From positions 1 through 5,345 of the forward strand of contig JANMJD010000169.1 in the NCBI GenBank assembly GCA_031371195.1: a stretch of 5,345 bases of DNA. The letters are read 5' to 3'. The notes beneath the pieces were generated by a model. It was not told the origin of the DNA, ran no database searches, and saw only the letters and a program-made list of their open reading frames with translations. The position numbers and the translations under genes were made by a program. The DNA comes from JANMJD01 sp031371195. GTDB lineage: Bacteria; Actinomycetota; Acidimicrobiia; Acidimicrobiales; Ilumatobacteraceae. Position 1 is the stretch's first letter, and the number at the start of each line of letters is the position of its first letter. Positions 5,313 through 5,345 of this stretch are shown here, piece after piece.

Positions 5313-5345
5313 GCCGCGCTAGAGCGGGCGGTCTTGTTTGTCCTT
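5313..5345 (+). terminator. Possible intrinsic terminator for the toxin-antitoxin operon
   Basis: GCC-G-CGC, loop TAGA, GCG-GGC (5313-5329) gives six GC pairs with one bulged G. It is followed by the T-rich stretch TCTTGTTTGTCCTT reaching the window edge. The stem is short and the T-run is interrupted, so the call is tentative. Confidence 0.35.

Noticed and set aside
1..5345. CRISPR arrays, tRNA or rRNA genes, insertion sequences, attachment sites
   Set aside because: I saw no spaced direct repeats, cloverleaf-like sequence, transposase motifs or terminal inverted repeats on reading both strands.

Overview
The window is gene-dense, GC-rich DNA with GTG starts, mostly TGA stops and promoters that sit almost on the start codons. 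This suggests a high-GC bacterium, most likely an actinobacterium. Several proteins read to me like those of Acidimicrobiia-type actinobacteria, but that finer placement is an impression from protein style and is weak. There are no RNA genes, CRISPR arrays, transposons or prophage genes.

Layout. Minus strand, 1526 down to 1: an ABC-2 type polysaccharide export permease (Wzm type) followed by its ATPase (Wzt type). The two genes overlap by one base, and the ATPase runs off the left edge. Plus strand, 1624 to 4510: a large multi-membrane GT-C/GT39-like glycosyltransferase, a GT2 glycosyltransferase of the polyprenyl-phosphate sugar transferase type, and a class I SAM-dependent methyltransferase. 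The divergent units are separated by a 97-base region with a -10-like element facing each way. Plus strand, 4571 to 5229: a FitAB/VapBC-type toxin-antitoxin pair with a palindromic operator candidate over its -10 element. The last 116 bases hold two short hairpins, the second a possible terminator.

How it works together (inference): the glycosyltransferases and methyltransferase build or decorate a cell-surface glycan, and the Wzm/Wzt pair exports a lipid-linked glycan across the cytoplasmic membrane. The methyltransferase has its own near-leaderless promoter candidate and could modify or cap the glycan. The toxin-antitoxin pair is a separate module.

I see no clearly new system. The most notable signals are regulatory: the same TACACT-N9-start arrangement at two genes, a third -10-like element abutting the permease start, and the compact double palindrome upstream of the antitoxin.
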